This document shows, piece by piece, positions 8,966 through 18,985 of a stretch of 64,000 nt of DNA (positions within the stretch are counted from its first letter, which is position 1; the number at the start of each line of letters is the position of its first letter). Source of the DNA: Alloalcanivorax marinus (GTDB taxonomy: Bacteria; Pseudomonadota; Gammaproteobacteria; Pseudomonadales; Alcanivoracaceae); contig NZ_JAEKJB010000008.1 in assembly GCF_016785095.1 (NCBI RefSeq), forward strand, positions 496,001-560,000. Direction: 5' to 3'. The notes under the pieces were generated by a model. That model worked only from the letters and a program-made list of their open reading frames with translations. It was not told the origin of the DNA and ran no database searches. A program made the translations under genes and the position numbers.

Positions 8966-9939
8966 TGGCCGCCCTCCTCGCGCTTGAGCAGGTCACGCTT
9001 GAGCTGGCGGATGGCATCCAGACCGGCGCCGATGTCCGGCAACGCCTGGCTCACCGCCTGACCGTCCAGCTCGTCCAGGGCGGCACGGATCTGACGCACC
9101 CGGCCCTGATCGTCGCGGAACCACTGGTCAAGCGTGGCGCGGGCGCTGTCCAGGGCCTGGCGATAGGCTTCTTCACGGCCCTGCATCAACGCCAGCCGGG
9201 CCTGTTGCAGGCTGGCATCCAGGGTCAGGCGCACGGTGGCGGCCTGGGTTTCGGTAAGCGGCAGGGGCACCTCACCTTCGTGGCGGCGCACCGTCACCGG
9301 AAGTTGCGAGAGCAACCGGGCCCACCAGCCCTGGTCCTGGTCCGGCGCCGGCGCCTCCGGCGGCGCGTCCCGCTCCGGCATCGCCAGCTCCGGCACCAGC
9401 GCCTGCAGGGCGCCCAGGCGCAGCACCATGGCCTGAATGTCCACCTGCAATGCGCCGTTGAGCTTCTCCATGTCCACCGCCAGGGCCTGGCGGGCCGGCA
9501 GCGCGTCAGGATCGTCGAGCCGTGCCAGGGTCTGGTCGGCGGCCTCCAGCAAGCGCCGGGCGGCGGCGGCGTCACCGGTGAGCAGCAGCCGCTGCCCGGC
9601 CAGGCTGGCCAGCGCCTCCGCCTCGTTGGCCAGCCACAGGGTCTGGCCGCCCTGGCGCACATCCGCCAACGCTTCACGATCCCGGGCCAGGCGCGCCTGC
9701 AGGCGTTCCTGCTGATCGCGCAGCGCCTGCTCCGCCTGGCGCCGCTCGCGGCTCTGTTGATCGAGCTCCGCGCGCAGTTCGGCGATGCGGCCGTCCAGGC
9801 TCTGGCGATCGTTTTCCAGCACCCGCCATTGCTGCCAGCCCCACCAGCCGGCGGCGCCCAGGGCGGCCAGAATCACGATCACGATGAGCAGCGGCCACAG
9901 GCTCAGGCCCTGTTGGCGGCGGAGGGGGCGGTGCGTCAT
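8962..9939 (-). CDS. hemX: HemX-like membrane protein
   Basis: 325 residues. A single membrane helix (about 13-33) is followed by a predicted coiled coil (about 38-95) and a C-terminal helical domain. HemX proteins are often labelled uroporphyrinogen-III methyltransferase, but this one lacks the SAM-binding methylase fold of CysG, so that enzymatic name should not be used. The ATG at 9939 was chosen over an in-frame start 42 bases upstream because AGGGAG lies 5 bases before it. It sits between hemD and hemY in the usual operon order. Confidence 0.9.
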   Translation of the reverse strand: MTHRPLRRQQGLSLWPLLIVIVILAALGAAGWWGWQQWRVLENDRQSLDGRIAELRAELDQQSRERRQAEQALRDQQERLQARLARDREALADVRQGGQTLWLANEAEALASLAGQRLLLTGDAAAARRLLEAADQTLARLDDPDALPARQALAVDMEKLNGALQVDIQAMVLRLGALQALVPELAMPERDAPPEAPAPDQDQGWWARLLSQLPVTVRRHEGEVPLPLTETQAATVRLTLDASLQQARLALMQGREEAYRQALDSARATLDQWFRDDQGRVRQIRAALDELDGQAVSQALPDIGAGLDAIRQLKRDLLKREEGGQ

Positions 9940-10010
9940 GGGGTCTCCCTTTATTGGTGTGTTCCCTTTCCCGGCAATCAACTCAAGATAATGAGCGCGA
10001 CCCGGCGCGT

Positions 10011-10709
10011 CTAGCCGGGCAAGGCCGCCAGCATGTCCGAGTCGTGGGCACTGGCGGCGGTGATCACCGGCCCGGCGTGGCTGGCGGCCACGGCGGCGGC
10101 CACTCGATCGCCGGCGGCGATCACCGTGATGTCCGCCGCGATCCGGTCGGCCAGGGCCCGCCAGCCTTCGACGCTGGTGATCATCACCGTATCGATGCCG
10201 TCGGGACAGTGCCGGCGCGGGTCGGGAAGGCGCCGGTAGAACGGTATCACGTCCACGGTGGCACCCCGTTCGCGCAGGCGCGCGGCCAGCCAGTCGCGGC
10301 CGCCATCACCACGGCAAATCAGAATGCGCCGGTCCCTCACCTCCGCCAGGCACGGCAACGCCAGCACCGCCTCGGAGTTGAACCCGCTACGCGGGTATTC
10401 CGGTGTCAGGCCGGCCTGGCGGATGACCGCCGCGGTGGATTCACCCACCGCCAGCCAGTGCAGCCTCACCGGCCACTGCGGCCAGAGGTCCGCCATCGCC
10501 GCGAGGGCGTGGTGGGCGGCGTTGGCGCTGACGAAGAAGACCGCGTGGTAAAGGTCGAGATCCAGCAGCCGGCGCCGGTGCTCGTCGGCCAGCGGCAGCG
10601 GCTCGATGCGCAGCGCCGGCACCAGCTCGACGTCATGGCCGGCGGCGCGCAGCCGCGCCGCGAGCACCTCGCCCTGGCCGGCGGGACGGGTGATCAGAAC
10701 CCGGCTCAT
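10011..10709 (-). CDS. hemD: Uroporphyrinogen-III synthase
   Basis: 232 residues. HemD closes hydroxymethylbilane into uroporphyrinogen III with inversion of ring D. The sequence starts [11 protein letters not shown], the usual HemD beginning, and has the late block [12 protein letters not shown] that matches the conserved T(S)xxGxxxL strand-turn. HemD is poorly conserved in general, so position counts heavily: its ATG overlaps the hemC stop by 4 bases (ATGA). A longer in-frame reading exists upstream, but it lies inside hemC and was rejected. Confidence 0.92.
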   Translation of the reverse strand: MSRVLITRPAGQGEVLAARLRAAGHDVELVPALRIEPLPLADEHRRRLLDLDLYHAVFFVSANAAHHALAAMADLWPQWPVRLHWLAVGESTAAVIRQAGLTPEYPRSGFNSEAVLALPCLAEVRDRRILICRGDGGRDWLAARLRERGATVDVIPFYRRLPDPRRHCPDGIDTVMITSVEGWRALADRIAADITVIAAGDRVAAAVAASHAGPVITAASAHDSDMLAALPG

Positions 10710-11641
10710 GCCCGGTCGTAGAGATCCTGGAGAATGCGGTCGGCACCCTGCTCCAGCAGGGCCTCGGCGATGCTTCGGCCGAGCTCGACGGCCTGTTCCC
10801 GGGGGGCGCGATCCTCGGCGCGCAGCACCGTCTTGCCGTCCTCGCTGGCCACCAGGCCGCGCAGCCACAGGCGGTCGTCATCCTCGAGCAGGGCAAAGCC
10901 GGCGATGGGCACCTGACAGCCGCCTTCCAGCCGCCGGTTCATGGCGCGCTCGGCGGTGACCCGGTCCCAGGTCCGCGGATCACTGAGCGGAGTCAGCAGC
11001 TCGATGGTACGCGCGTCACCATCACGGCACTCGATGCCCACGGCGCCTTGCCCCACCGCCGGCAGGGACTCCTCCGGCGGCATGTCGTAGCGAATGCGCT
11101 CATGCATTTCCAGCCGCTTGAGGCCGGCGGAAGCCAGGATGATGGCGTCGAACTGGCCGTCGTCGAGCTTGCCCAGGCGGGTCTGCACATTGCCGCGCAG
11201 ACTGGACACACGCAGGTCCGGCCGGTTGGCCAGCACCTGGGCCTGACGGCGCAGGCTGGAGGTACCCAGACGAGCGCCTTCCGGCAACGCCATCAGCGAT
11301 TCATGGTGGTTGGAAACGAAAGCGTCGCGGGGGTCCTCACGCTCACAGATCACCGGCAGCGCCATGCCCTCGGGCAGTTCCATGGGCACGTCCTTCATGG
11401 AATGCACGGCGATGTCGGCGCGGCCGTCCATCATCGCCTCTTCCAGCTCCTTCACGAACAGGCCCTTGCCACCGATCTTGGCCAAGGGGGTATCGAGAAT
11501 CTTGTCGCCCTGGGTCTTGATGCGCACCAGTTCCACGCGCAAACCCGGGTGCAGGGCTTCCAGCCGTTTTTGCACGTATTCCGCCTGCCAGACGGCAAGG
11601 GGACTGGAACGGGTGGCGATGCGCAGGATCTCGGCGGACAT
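10706..11641 (-). CDS. hemC: Porphobilinogen deaminase (hydroxymethylbilane synthase)
   Basis: 311 residues, the usual length. It polymerises four porphobilinogens into hydroxymethylbilane. Cys242 in [10 protein letters not shown] is the attachment site for the dipyrromethane cofactor, and Asp84 in HSMKDVP is the catalytic acid; both have the same numbers as in E. coli. The substrate-binding blocks [10 protein letters not shown] and [13 protein letters not shown] are intact. It is first in hemC-hemD-hemX-hemY and lies 72 bases downstream of the algR-like gene on the same strand, as in Pseudomonas. Confidence 0.98.
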   Translation of the reverse strand: MSAEILRIATRSSPLAVWQAEYVQKRLEALHPGLRVELVRIKTQGDKILDTPLAKIGGKGLFVKELEEAMMDGRADIAVHSMKDVPMELPEGMALPVICEREDPRDAFVSNHHESLMALPEGARLGTSSLRRQAQVLANRPDLRVSSLRGNVQTRLGKLDDGQFDAIILASAGLKRLEMHERIRYDMPPEESLPAVGQGAVGIECRDGDARTIELLTPLSDPRTWDRVTAERAMNRRLEGGCQVPIAGFALLEDDDRLWLRGLVASEDGKTVLRAEDRAPREQAVELGRSIAEALLEQGADRILQDLYDRA

Positions 11642-11713
11642 GGAAGCTCCGGAACGACGAATGGAAGCCGGATTGTAATGGAAAAGGCGATGCTTCGCCG
11701 AACGCCGGCGCGG

Positions 11714-12475
11714 CTATTTTTTCTTGCCGGTAAGGGCCTTGCGCAAACCGGCCATGTGCCGCCGGCTCACCGGCAGCGGCTCCTCGACACCACGCAGGTG
11801 CACCTCGAAGTGCCCCTGGGGCGAGCACTCCAGGCTCTCGATGTAGTGCATCGAGGCCAGGGTGCTGCGGTGAATGCGCACGAACAGATCCTCGAATTCC
11901 TCTTCCAGCGCCTTGAGCGGCTCGTCGATGAGCACATAACCGCCACCGAAATGCACCGCCACGTATTTCTGGTCGGCCTGGAAATAGCGCACCTCCTCGA
12001 TCGGCACCACCTCCAGACCGCGGTGGGTACGGGCGCTCAGATGACGGCGGCGGCGTGGCCGGTTGACCAGCAGCTTGTGGCTCATCTCCGCCACCTGCAC
12101 CCGGTTCAGGGAGCGGGTCTTGCGCAGGGCCCGGTTGAGATCGTCGGCGTTGACCGGCTTGAGCAGGTAATCCACCGCGTGCACACGGAACGCCTGCAAG
12201 GCGTGCTCGTCGTAGGCGGTGCAGAAAATCACCGCCGGCGGGTGCTCCATCTTCTGCAGATGGGCGGCCGCTTCCAGGCCATCCATGTCCGGCATGCGGA
12301 TATCCATGAGCACCACGTCCGGGCGCGTGCGACCGGCGCATTCCACCGCTTCACGGCCGCTGGCGGCTTCTCCGGTGACCTCCATGTGGGCCAGTTCCAC
12401 CAGCCGTTTAAGTCGCAGGCGGGCGAGCGCTTCATCGTCGCACACCAGCACCTTCATCTTGGCTACGTCCTCCAT
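11714..12475 (-). CDS. algR: LytTR-type response regulator (AlgR-like)
   Basis: 253 residues. The receiver domain (about 7-125) has the acidic pair VCDDE, phospho-acceptor Asp58 in [11 protein letters not shown], and the Lys of LLKPVN. A LytTR DNA-binding domain follows (about 145-248), with the [15 protein letters not shown] and LPVSRRHM blocks. AlgR regulates alginate, twitching and virulence genes in Pseudomonas; the regulon here is unknown. The ATG at 12475 has AGGGGAAGG just upstream. A second in-frame ATG at 12457 (MKVLVCDDE) is closer to the AlgR start and cannot be ruled out. The gene is 11 bases downstream of the kinase. Confidence 0.92.
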   Translation of the reverse strand: MEDVAKMKVLVCDDEALARLRLKRLVELAHMEVTGEAASGREAVECAGRTRPDVVLMDIRMPDMDGLEAAAHLQKMEHPPAVIFCTAYDEHALQAFRVHAVDYLLKPVNADDLNRALRKTRSLNRVQVAEMSHKLLVNRPRRRRHLSARTHRGLEVVPIEEVRYFQADQKYVAVHFGGGYVLIDEPLKALEEEFEDLFVRIHRSTLASMHYIESLECSPQGHFEVHLRGVEEPLPVSRRHMAGLRKALTGKKK

Positions 12476-12486
12476 CGCCTTCCCCT

Positions 12487-13530
12487 CTAGCCGGGCCGTT
12501 CGCCGGACGGATAACTGATCCGGACCTCGTAGTATTGTTGTTCGTCCATCGCCTCCACCCGCACGGCGGCGCCGTACAGCGCCTCGAGCCGGTGCCGGAT
12601 GTTGTCCAGCGCCATGCGGTTGCCCCGGTGGTCGCTGCCGTGATCGGGGCGCGGATTACGCACCCCGATCATCACCCGGGCCCCCTCCTGGCGGGCGTGA
12701 ACGGTAACCACGCCCCCCTCGGCCAGGGGTTGGATACCGTGATAGATCGCATTTTCCAGCAAGGGCTGCAACGTCAAAAGCGGCAGAAACACGTTTTCGG
12801 GGTCCAGTTCCACCCGCCATTCGACTCGCAGCCGGTCCCCCAGGCGCAGGCTTTCGATGCGCGCGTAACGCTCGCACAGCGACAGTTCCTCGGCCAGGGT
12901 CACCTGGTGGTCGGAGGAGTCCCTGAGGCTGGCGCGGAACAGCCTCGACAGGTCCTCCACGGCCTGTTCGGCGGCGTCCGGATCGACCCGCACCAGGCTG
13001 GCGATGATGTTCATGGAATTGAACAGAAAATGGGGACGAATGCGCGACTGCAGCGCCTGAATGCGCGAGCGCAGCTCGGCGCGCTCCTTGAGGCGCAACT
13101 GCTCCTGCACGTAGAAGTAACGCATGATCAGGCCGGCGACGATGGCCGCGATCAGCACGTTGGAGAGGATGTCCCAGTGCCACAGTGCCCCCACCGCCGC
13201 GCCGTCGGAGGCCCAGCCCAGCAACCCACGCGCCAGCAGGCTGAACACCAGGGTGTCGAGCACCACCAGGCCCACCACCGCCAGCGCCGACCAGGCCGAG
13301 GGCAAGCGATTGAGACGGTCGCGCAGGTGGCACACCAACCCCGCCGAGGTCAGCCCCACCCACTGGATAAACAGGGAAGTGAGCGCCAGCCGCTCGATCC
13401 CGAACGGCTCGAAGTAGCCCGCCACCAGGGTGATGACGATGGCCATCAGCTCGGAGACCACCACCACCACCAGCACGGCGCGGGTGGTGCACAGGTTGGG
13501 CAGGAAAACGTTGGCTCGCGGTTCGGTCAT
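12487..13530 (-). CDS. algZ: LytS/AlgZ-type sensor histidine kinase
   Basis: 347 residues. Four membrane helices (about 17-40, 48-68, 80-103 and 116-138) are followed by a His_kinase domain in which His167 ([10 protein letters not shown]) is the phosphorylation site. An ATP-binding region follows with [13 protein letters not shown] and the G-box region [14 protein letters not shown]. It matches AlgZ/FimS, the unorthodox kinase paired with AlgR. It is divergent from argH, the same arrangement as in Pseudomonas. The stimulus is unknown. Confidence 0.92.
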   Translation of the reverse strand: MTEPRANVFLPNLCTTRAVLVVVVVSELMAIVITLVAGYFEPFGIERLALTSLFIQWVGLTSAGLVCHLRDRLNRLPSAWSALAVVGLVVLDTLVFSLLARGLLGWASDGAAVGALWHWDILSNVLIAAIVAGLIMRYFYVQEQLRLKERAELRSRIQALQSRIRPHFLFNSMNIIASLVRVDPDAAEQAVEDLSRLFRASLRDSSDHQVTLAEELSLCERYARIESLRLGDRLRVEWRVELDPENVFLPLLTLQPLLENAIYHGIQPLAEGGVVTVHARQEGARVMIGVRNPRPDHGSDHRGNRMALDNIRHRLEALYGAAVRVEAMDEQQYYEVRISYPSGERPG

Positions 13531-13578
13531 GGCGTCACTTATCGTTTTACCGCCTACGATACCACCGTCCGGCGGTGC

Positions 13579-13584
13579 TATACT
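13579..13584 (+). promoter_or_regulatory. Candidate -10 element for argH
   Basis: TATACT lies about 40 bases upstream of the argH ATG. No convincing -35 hexamer is seen 16-18 bases before it (ACGATA is the best). Confidence 0.4.
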
Positions 13585-13623
13585 GCGCGCCCCGTCAATT
13601 CAGCGCCGGACGCGAGCAACGAG

Positions 13624-15015
13624 ATGAGTGATCAGCAGCAAAACCAACTCTGGGGCGGCCGCTTCAGTGAATCCACCGATGCCTTCGTGCAGGAATTCAC
13701 CGCCAGCGTCGGTTTCGACCAGCGCATGTACCGGCAGGATATCCAGGGTTCCCAGGCCCACGCCACCATGCTCGCCGAGGCCGGCGTGCTCACCAACGAC
13801 GAGCGCGACGCCATTATCCAGGGGCTGGACGAGATCCGCGCCGAGATCGAGGCCGGGGACTTCCAGTGGTCCGTGGCCCTGGAAGACGTGCACATGAACA
13901 TCGAGGCACGGCTCACCGACAAGATCGGCATCACCGGCAAAAAGCTGCACACCGGCCGTTCCCGCAACGACCAGGTGGCCACCGACATCCGCCTGTGGCT
14001 GCGCGACGAGATCGACCTGATCGACGGCGAGATGACCCGCCTGATGACCGGCCTGCTGGATCTGGCGGAGCGCGAAGCGGCCACCATCATGCCCGGCTTC
14101 ACCCATTTACAGACCGCCCAGCCGGTGACCTTCGGCCACCACCTGCTGGCCTGGTTCGAAATGCTCAAGCGCGACCGCGAGCGCCTGCGCGATTGCCGCA
14201 AACGGGTCAACCGCATGCCCCTGGGCGCCGCTGCCCTGGCCGGCACCACCTACCCGATCCTGCGCGAACGCACCTGTGAGCTGCTCGGTTTCGACGGCGT
14301 CTGCGAGAACTCCCTGGACGCGGTCAGCGACCGGGACTTCGCCATCGAATTCTGCGCCCTGACCGCGTTGTGCGTTACTCACCTGTCGCGGATCAGCGAG
14401 GAGCTGGTGCTGTGGACCAGCGCCCAGTTCAACTTTATCGACCTGCCCGACCGCTTCTGCACCGGCAGCTCGATCATGCCGCAGAAAAAGAACCCGGACG
14501 TGCCCGAGCTGGTGCGTGGCAAGACCGGCCGCGTCAACGGCCACCTGATCGCCCTGCTGACCCTGATGAAAAGCCAGCCGCTGGCTTACAACAAGGACAA
14601 CCAGGAAGACAAGGAACCGCTTTACGACGCGGTGGACACCCTGGCCGGCTGCCTGCGCGCCTTCGCCGACATGATCCCGGCCCTGGAACCGAACCGCGAA
14701 GTGATGCGCGAAGCCGCCCGCCGCGGCTTCGCCACCGCCACCGACCTGGCCGACTATCTTGTGCGCAAGGGCATTGCCTTCCGCGACTCCCACGAGATTG
14801 TCGGCAAGGCGGTGGCCTACGGCGTGGACAAGAAAAAGGACCTCAGCGAGATGTCCCTGTCGGAGCTGCGCCAGTTCAGCGACCAGATCGACGACGATGT
14901 GTTCGAGGTACTGACCCTGGAAGGCTCGGTGAGCGCCCGCAACCACATCGGCGGCACCGCCCCGGATCAGGTGCGGGCCGCCGTGGCGCGGGGCCGGAAA
15001 GTAGTGAACGCCTGA
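13624..15015 (+). CDS. argH: Argininosuccinate lyase
   Basis: 463 residues. It splits argininosuccinate into arginine and fumarate, the last step of arginine synthesis. The sequence begins QLWGGRFSE, as in most ArgH proteins, and contains the fumarase-superfamily signature [12 protein letters not shown] at about residue 281, where a Ser of the loop is the catalytic base. SRNDQVATD and TPGFTHLQ-like ([12 protein letters not shown]) blocks are also present. A long in-frame extension upstream is antisense to the kinase gene and is not part of the protein; ATG at 13624 gives the standard length. Confidence 0.98.
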   Translation: MSDQQQNQLWGGRFSESTDAFVQEFTASVGFDQRMYRQDIQGSQAHATMLAEAGVLTNDERDAIIQGLDEIRAEIEAGDFQWSVALEDVHMNIEARLTDKIGITGKKLHTGRSRNDQVATDIRLWLRDEIDLIDGEMTRLMTGLLDLAEREAATIMPGFTHLQTAQPVTFGHHLLAWFEMLKRDRERLRDCRKRVNRMPLGAAALAGTTYPILRERTCELLGFDGVCENSLDAVSDRDFAIEFCALTALCVTHLSRISEELVLWTSAQFNFIDLPDRFCTGSSIMPQKKNPDVPELVRGKTGRVNGHLIALLTLMKSQPLAYNKDNQEDKEPLYDAVDTLAGCLRAFADMIPALEPNREVMREAARRGFATATDLADYLVRKGIAFRDSHEIVGKAVAYGVDKKKDLSEMSLSELRQFSDQIDDDVFEVLTLEGSVSARNHIGGTAPDQVRAAVARGRKVVNA

Positions 15016-15018
15016 ACC

Positions 15019-15082
15019 GTAGGAGCGGCTTCAGTCGCGATTCAGCATGCGCGGATCGCGACTGAAGCGGAACGCTGCCCGG
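15019..15082. repeat. Inverted pair of REP-like repeats between convergent genes
   Basis: GTAGGAGCGGCTTCAGTCGC at 15019 faces a reverse copy, ATCGCGACTGAAGCGGAACG, that starts at 15055. They lie between the argH and ilvD stops and could form a hairpin acting as a two-way terminator. Confidence 0.8.
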
Positions 15083-15092
15083 CACCCCGGGA

Positions 15093-16766
15093 TCAGCCGT
15101 CGGTGATGGCGCCCAGGGAGGCGGAGCTGACGGTCCTGGCGTATTTGGACAAAACGCCCCGGGTGTAGCGCGGCGACGGCGCGGTCCAGGCCGCCCGGCG
15201 GCGCTCGAACTCGGCGTCGTCCACGTTCAGGGTGATGGTGTCCGCCTCGGCGTCGATGACGATCTCGTCGCCGGTTTCCACCAGGGCGATGGGCCCGCCT
15301 TCCTGAGCCTCCGGGGTCACGTGCCCGACCACGAAACCGTGGCTGCCGCCAGAGAAGCGGCCGTCGGTGATCAGCGCCACGTCGTTGCCCAGACCCCGGC
15401 CCATGATCGCCGAGGTGGGGGTCAGCATTTCCCGCATGCCCGGACCACCCCGGGGCCCTTCATAACGAATTACCAGCACGTCACCGGCGGTGACGGTGCC
15501 GTCCATGATGCGGTCGGTGGCCTCTTCCTCGGAGTGGAACACCCGGGCGGTGCCCTTGAAGAAGGTGCCTTCCTTGCCGGTGATCTTGGCCACCGCGCCG
15601 GTGGGCGCCAGGTTGCCGTACAGAATGCGCAGGTGGCTGTCCTTTTTGATCGGGTTGTCCAGGGCGTGAATGATGTCCTGCTGTTCCGGATAGGGCGCCA
15701 CGGTGGCCAGGTTTTCCGCCAGAGTATTGCCGGTGACGGTGAGGCAACCGCCGTGCAGCAGGCCGGCGTCGAGCAGGGTCTTCATCAACGGCTGGATACC
15801 GCCGATGGCCACCAGTTCACTCATCATGTAGTGGCCGCTGGGGCGCAGGTCCGCCAGCACCGGCACGCGTTGGCCGATGCGCGTGAAATCCTCCAGGGAC
15901 AGGGGCACGTCCACGGTGTGCGCCAGGGCCAGCAGGTGCAGCACGGCGTTGGTGGAGCCGCCCAGGGCGATGACCACGGTAATGGCGTTCTCGAACGCTT
16001 CCCGGGTGAGGATGTCGCGGGGCTTGATATCCCGCTCAAGCAATTCCAGCACGGCGGCGCCGGCGGCGCGGCAGTCCTCCAGCTTGTCGTTGTCCTCGGC
16101 GTTTTGGGCGGAACTGCCCGGCAGACTCATGCCCAGGGCCTCAATGGCGCTGGCCATGGTGTTGGCGGTGTACATGCCACCGCACGAACCCGGCCCGGGG
16201 ATCGCCTCTTCTTCCACCTGCTTCACTTCGATCAGTGACTTGTCGCCCTTGGCGTGGGCGCCCACCGCCTCGAACACGGACACCAGATCGGTGTGGTTCT
16301 TGCCCGGCTTGATGGTGCCACCGTAGACGAACACCGAGGGCCGGTTGAGCCGCGCCAGGCCCATCAGGCAGCCGGGCATGTTCTTGTCGCAGCCACCGAT
16401 GGCCACCAGGCCGTCGAAGCCCTCGCAGCCGGCCACGGTCTCAATGGAATCGGCGATCACTTCCCGGGACACCAGCGAATACTTCATGCCCTCGGTGCCA
16501 TTGGCGATGCCGTCGGACACGGTGATGGTGTTGAAGATCACGCTCTTGCCGCCGGCGCCGTCGGCGCCTCGGCCGGCCTCGTCCGCCAGGCCGTCGATGT
16601 GCATGTTACAGGGCGTCACCCGGCTCCAGGTGGAGGCGATACCGACCTGGGGTTTCTGGAAATCCTCGTCGGTGAAACCGGTGGCGCGCAGCATGGCACG
16701 GCTGGGCGCCTTGCCCAGGCCATCCACCACGGGGGCGGAATAACGGCGCCGTTTGTCCTCGCTCAT
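15093..16766 (-). CDS. ilvD: Dihydroxy-acid dehydratase, second subtype
   Basis: 557 residues, complete. Same reaction as the partial ilvD at the window start, but clearly a different subfamily: about 60 residues shorter than E. coli IlvD and with the start and spacing of the 2Fe-2S type described from plants and Mycobacterium. Cluster cysteines appear to be Cys53 (TPCNMHI), Cys126 ([10 protein letters not shown]) and Cys195 ([12 protein letters not shown]). The family signature [11 protein letters not shown] is intact, as is [18 protein letters not shown] near the end. AGGAGAA before the ATG fits a ribosome site. It may use other sugar acids, but the sequence fits true DHAD well. Confidence 0.95.
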   Translation of the reverse strand: MSEDKRRRYSAPVVDGLGKAPSRAMLRATGFTDEDFQKPQVGIASTWSRVTPCNMHIDGLADEAGRGADGAGGKSVIFNTITVSDGIANGTEGMKYSLVSREVIADSIETVAGCEGFDGLVAIGGCDKNMPGCLMGLARLNRPSVFVYGGTIKPGKNHTDLVSVFEAVGAHAKGDKSLIEVKQVEEEAIPGPGSCGGMYTANTMASAIEALGMSLPGSSAQNAEDNDKLEDCRAAGAAVLELLERDIKPRDILTREAFENAITVVIALGGSTNAVLHLLALAHTVDVPLSLEDFTRIGQRVPVLADLRPSGHYMMSELVAIGGIQPLMKTLLDAGLLHGGCLTVTGNTLAENLATVAPYPEQQDIIHALDNPIKKDSHLRILYGNLAPTGAVAKITGKEGTFFKGTARVFHSEEEATDRIMDGTVTAGDVLVIRYEGPRGGPGMREMLTPTSAIMGRGLGNDVALITDGRFSGGSHGFVVGHVTPEAQEGGPIALVETGDEIVIDAEADTITLNVDDAEFERRRAAWTAPSPRYTRGVLSKYARTVSSASLGAITDG

Positions 16767-16999
16767 GAACTTCTCCTGCTGGATGGACGCGCCCTGGCGC
16801 GTATCGAAACTCGGCCACCCAGCATACCAGCCCGGGGCCCGCGTTCAGACCCGCGCGATGCTTTACACGATGACAAGAAAAGGTCTTTTTTCTTCACCGT
16901 TGCGCACCACCGCGCAACAGAACCGGCCCGTTCTCCCGCTTACCCTGAGCGATCCTCTGGACCACTCCTCTACGTCCAACAATATCCGGAGATCCAACC

Positions 17000-18985
17000 A
17001 TGCTACTGACCCCGCCGGCGCGTCGACGCCTGCCGTTTTTCTGTTTGCTCTCTTCCCTGATAATCGTTCTTACCGCCTGTGGCGGCGGCGGAGGGGGCTC
17101 CGCCTCCGGGGGCGGATCAACCGTGGAAACACCCAACGCCGGCGGCAATGACGGCGGCGGCGGCGGCACGGGCGGCCCCCTGGAACCGGAACCGGAGCCA
17201 GAACCAGAACCGGAGCCGGTAAACCTGGACTGGGACGCCCCCTACGACCGCCCCGAGGAATACCCCAACACCGTCACCCTGCCGCAACAGCTGATCACCC
17301 TGCGCGACGGCATCCGGCTGTCCGCCTCGGTGACCCTGCCCGCCGACGAGGACGGCAACCCGGCGCCGGGCCCCTTCCCGGTGGTGGCCACCTTTACCGG
17401 CTACAACCAGGCACTGGGACTGATCGGCGCCGCCGATCCCTATCTGGTCAAGCGCGGTTACGCCTACATCATCGCCGACCTGCGCGGCACCGGCGCCTCG
17501 GAAGGCACCTGGCAGGCGTTCGGGGAAACCGACCACGAGGACATCGGCGAACTGCTCGATTACATCGATGCCCAACCCTGGAGCAACGGCACCCTGGGCA
17601 TGAACGGCGCCTCCTACATGGGCATCACCGGCCTGCTCGCCGGCGCCCAGCGCCCGGCCGGCGTGGACGCCATCTTCGCCATCGTGCCAATGGGCGACGC
17701 CTACCGGGACATCGTGTTCCAGGGCGGCCAGATCAACGCCGGTTTCATTCCCTTGTGGGTGGCCCTGGTCACCGGCCTGGGGCTGGTGCCCACGCCGGTG
17801 GGCCTGGATAACGACCAGCCGCTTTACTATCTGGAAACGCTGCTCGACCACCTTACCGGCACCCTCACCGAGTTTCCGGTTCCGGTGGTGGGCGGCGCCC
17901 TGCTCGGCGACGAGCACAAGTACAACACTGAGTTCTGGCGGGCCCGTTCACCGCTGGAACGGATCGACCGGATCAAGGCGCCGACCTTCGTGGTAGGTGG
18001 GCTGCGCGACATCTTTCAACGGGGCGAGCCTCTGATTTACGAGGCGCTGAAGAACAACGGCACCGACAGCAAGCTGCTGATCGGCCCCTGGGAACATCTG
18101 GACGGCTCCAGCGGCGCCGGGCTGCCCGCCGACGGCGTGCCGGCGCTGGCCAACATCCGCCTGGCCTGGTTCGACCACTATCTGAAGGGCATGGACACCG
18201 GCGCCGAACGCTTCCCGCCGGTGACTCAGTACCACACCGGTGAGGAACATTACCGCACCGCCAAGGACTGGCCGCATCCGCAAGCCCGCGCCGAGGTGTT
18301 CTACTTGCACGGCCAGCCTGGCCTGCCCCTGTTCGGCGCTCTGGACCGCGAGGCGCCCGGGGCGGACGGCGCGCAAACCTCGCTGCTGCAAACGCCGCTC
18401 AACGGCCTGTGTTCGGCCAGCGCCAGCCAGTGGACCGCCGGCGTGCTGGGCCTGATCACACCGCCCTGCAGCGAGCAGAACAACCTGTCGGAGTTGCTGG
18501 AGGCGGTCTACACCAGCGAGCCGCTGGAAGAGGACATGGTCATCAACGGCCCCATTGGCGGTCAGATCTGGGCTTCCACCACCGGCCTGGACACCAATGT
18601 GGTGGTGCGCGTCAGCGTGGTGGACCCGAACGGCCTGTCCAGGGAACTCACCAACGGCATCCAGATGGCCTCCATGAGCGAGTTCGACCCGCTGCGCTCG
18701 CGCTTCATGAATGGCAAGCTGGTGCAGCCCTGGCATCCCTTCACCGCCCGCAGTGGCCAGGAAATCCGGCCGCTGCGACCGTTCCGCGCCGACGTGGAGG
18801 TGTTCCCCACCAGCGCCGTGATCCCCGCTGGCCACAGGCTGCGCGTGAGCGTCGGCGCCAGCGACCTGCCCCATGGTCTGAGCCCGGTTCCGGATCTGCT
18901 GCGCGGTCTGCTCGGCGCGCTCACCGTGTACAGCACGCCGGCAATGCCGTCGCGGGTGAACATCCCGCTGGTGCCGGCCGGCTAG
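17000..18985 (+). CDS. CocE/NonD-family hydrolase, lipoprotein
   Basis: 661 residues. The signal peptide ends in lipobox LTAC (Cys27), then a Gly-rich stretch and a proline-glutamate linker (EPEPEPEPEPEP, about 62-73) hold the enzyme away from the membrane. The alpha/beta-hydrolase part has the Ser205 nucleophile in GASYMG, an acid in GGLRDIF and the His in GPWEHLDG. A C-terminal jelly-roll follows, as in X-Pro dipeptidyl peptidases and cocaine esterase (PepX C-terminal domain). Substrates could be peptides, amides or esters; the sequence does not decide. It ends overlapping by 4 bases with the convergent TonB receptor. Confidence 0.88.
   Translation: MLLTPPARRRLPFFCLLSSLIIVLTACGGGGGGSASGGGSTVETPNAGGNDGGGGGTGGPLEPEPEPEPEPEPVNLDWDAPYDRPEEYPNTVTLPQQLITLRDGIRLSASVTLPADEDGNPAPGPFPVVATFTGYNQALGLIGAADPYLVKRGYAYIIADLRGTGASEGTWQAFGETDHEDIGELLDYIDAQPWSNGTLGMNGASYMGITGLLAGAQRPAGVDAIFAIVPMGDAYRDIVFQGGQINAGFIPLWVALVTGLGLVPTPVGLDNDQPLYYLETLLDHLTGTLTEFPVPVVGGALLGDEHKYNTEFWRARSPLERIDRIKAPTFVVGGLRDIFQRGEPLIYEALKNNGTDSKLLIGPWEHLDGSSGAGLPADGVPALANIRLAWFDHYLKGMDTGAERFPPVTQYHTGEEHYRTAKDWPHPQARAEVFYLHGQPGLPLFGALDREAPGADGAQTSLLQTPLNGLCSASASQWTAGVLGLITPPCSEQNNLSELLEAVYTSEPLEEDMVINGPIGGQIWASTTGLDTNVVVRVSVVDPNGLSRELTNGIQMASMSEFDPLRSRFMNGKLVQPWHPFTARSGQEIRPLRPFRADVEVFPTSAVIPAGHRLRVSVGASDLPHGLSPVPDLLRGLLGALTVYSTPAMPSRVNIPLVPAG

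Noticed and set aside
8962..9939. HemX as uroporphyrinogen-III methyltransferase
   Set aside because: The protein has a membrane anchor and a coiled coil but no SAM-dependent methylase motifs; the enzyme name is a common mislabel.
12535..13623. Upstream extension of the argH frame
   Set aside because: Antisense to the AlgZ-type kinase gene; argH proteins begin at the ATG at 13624.
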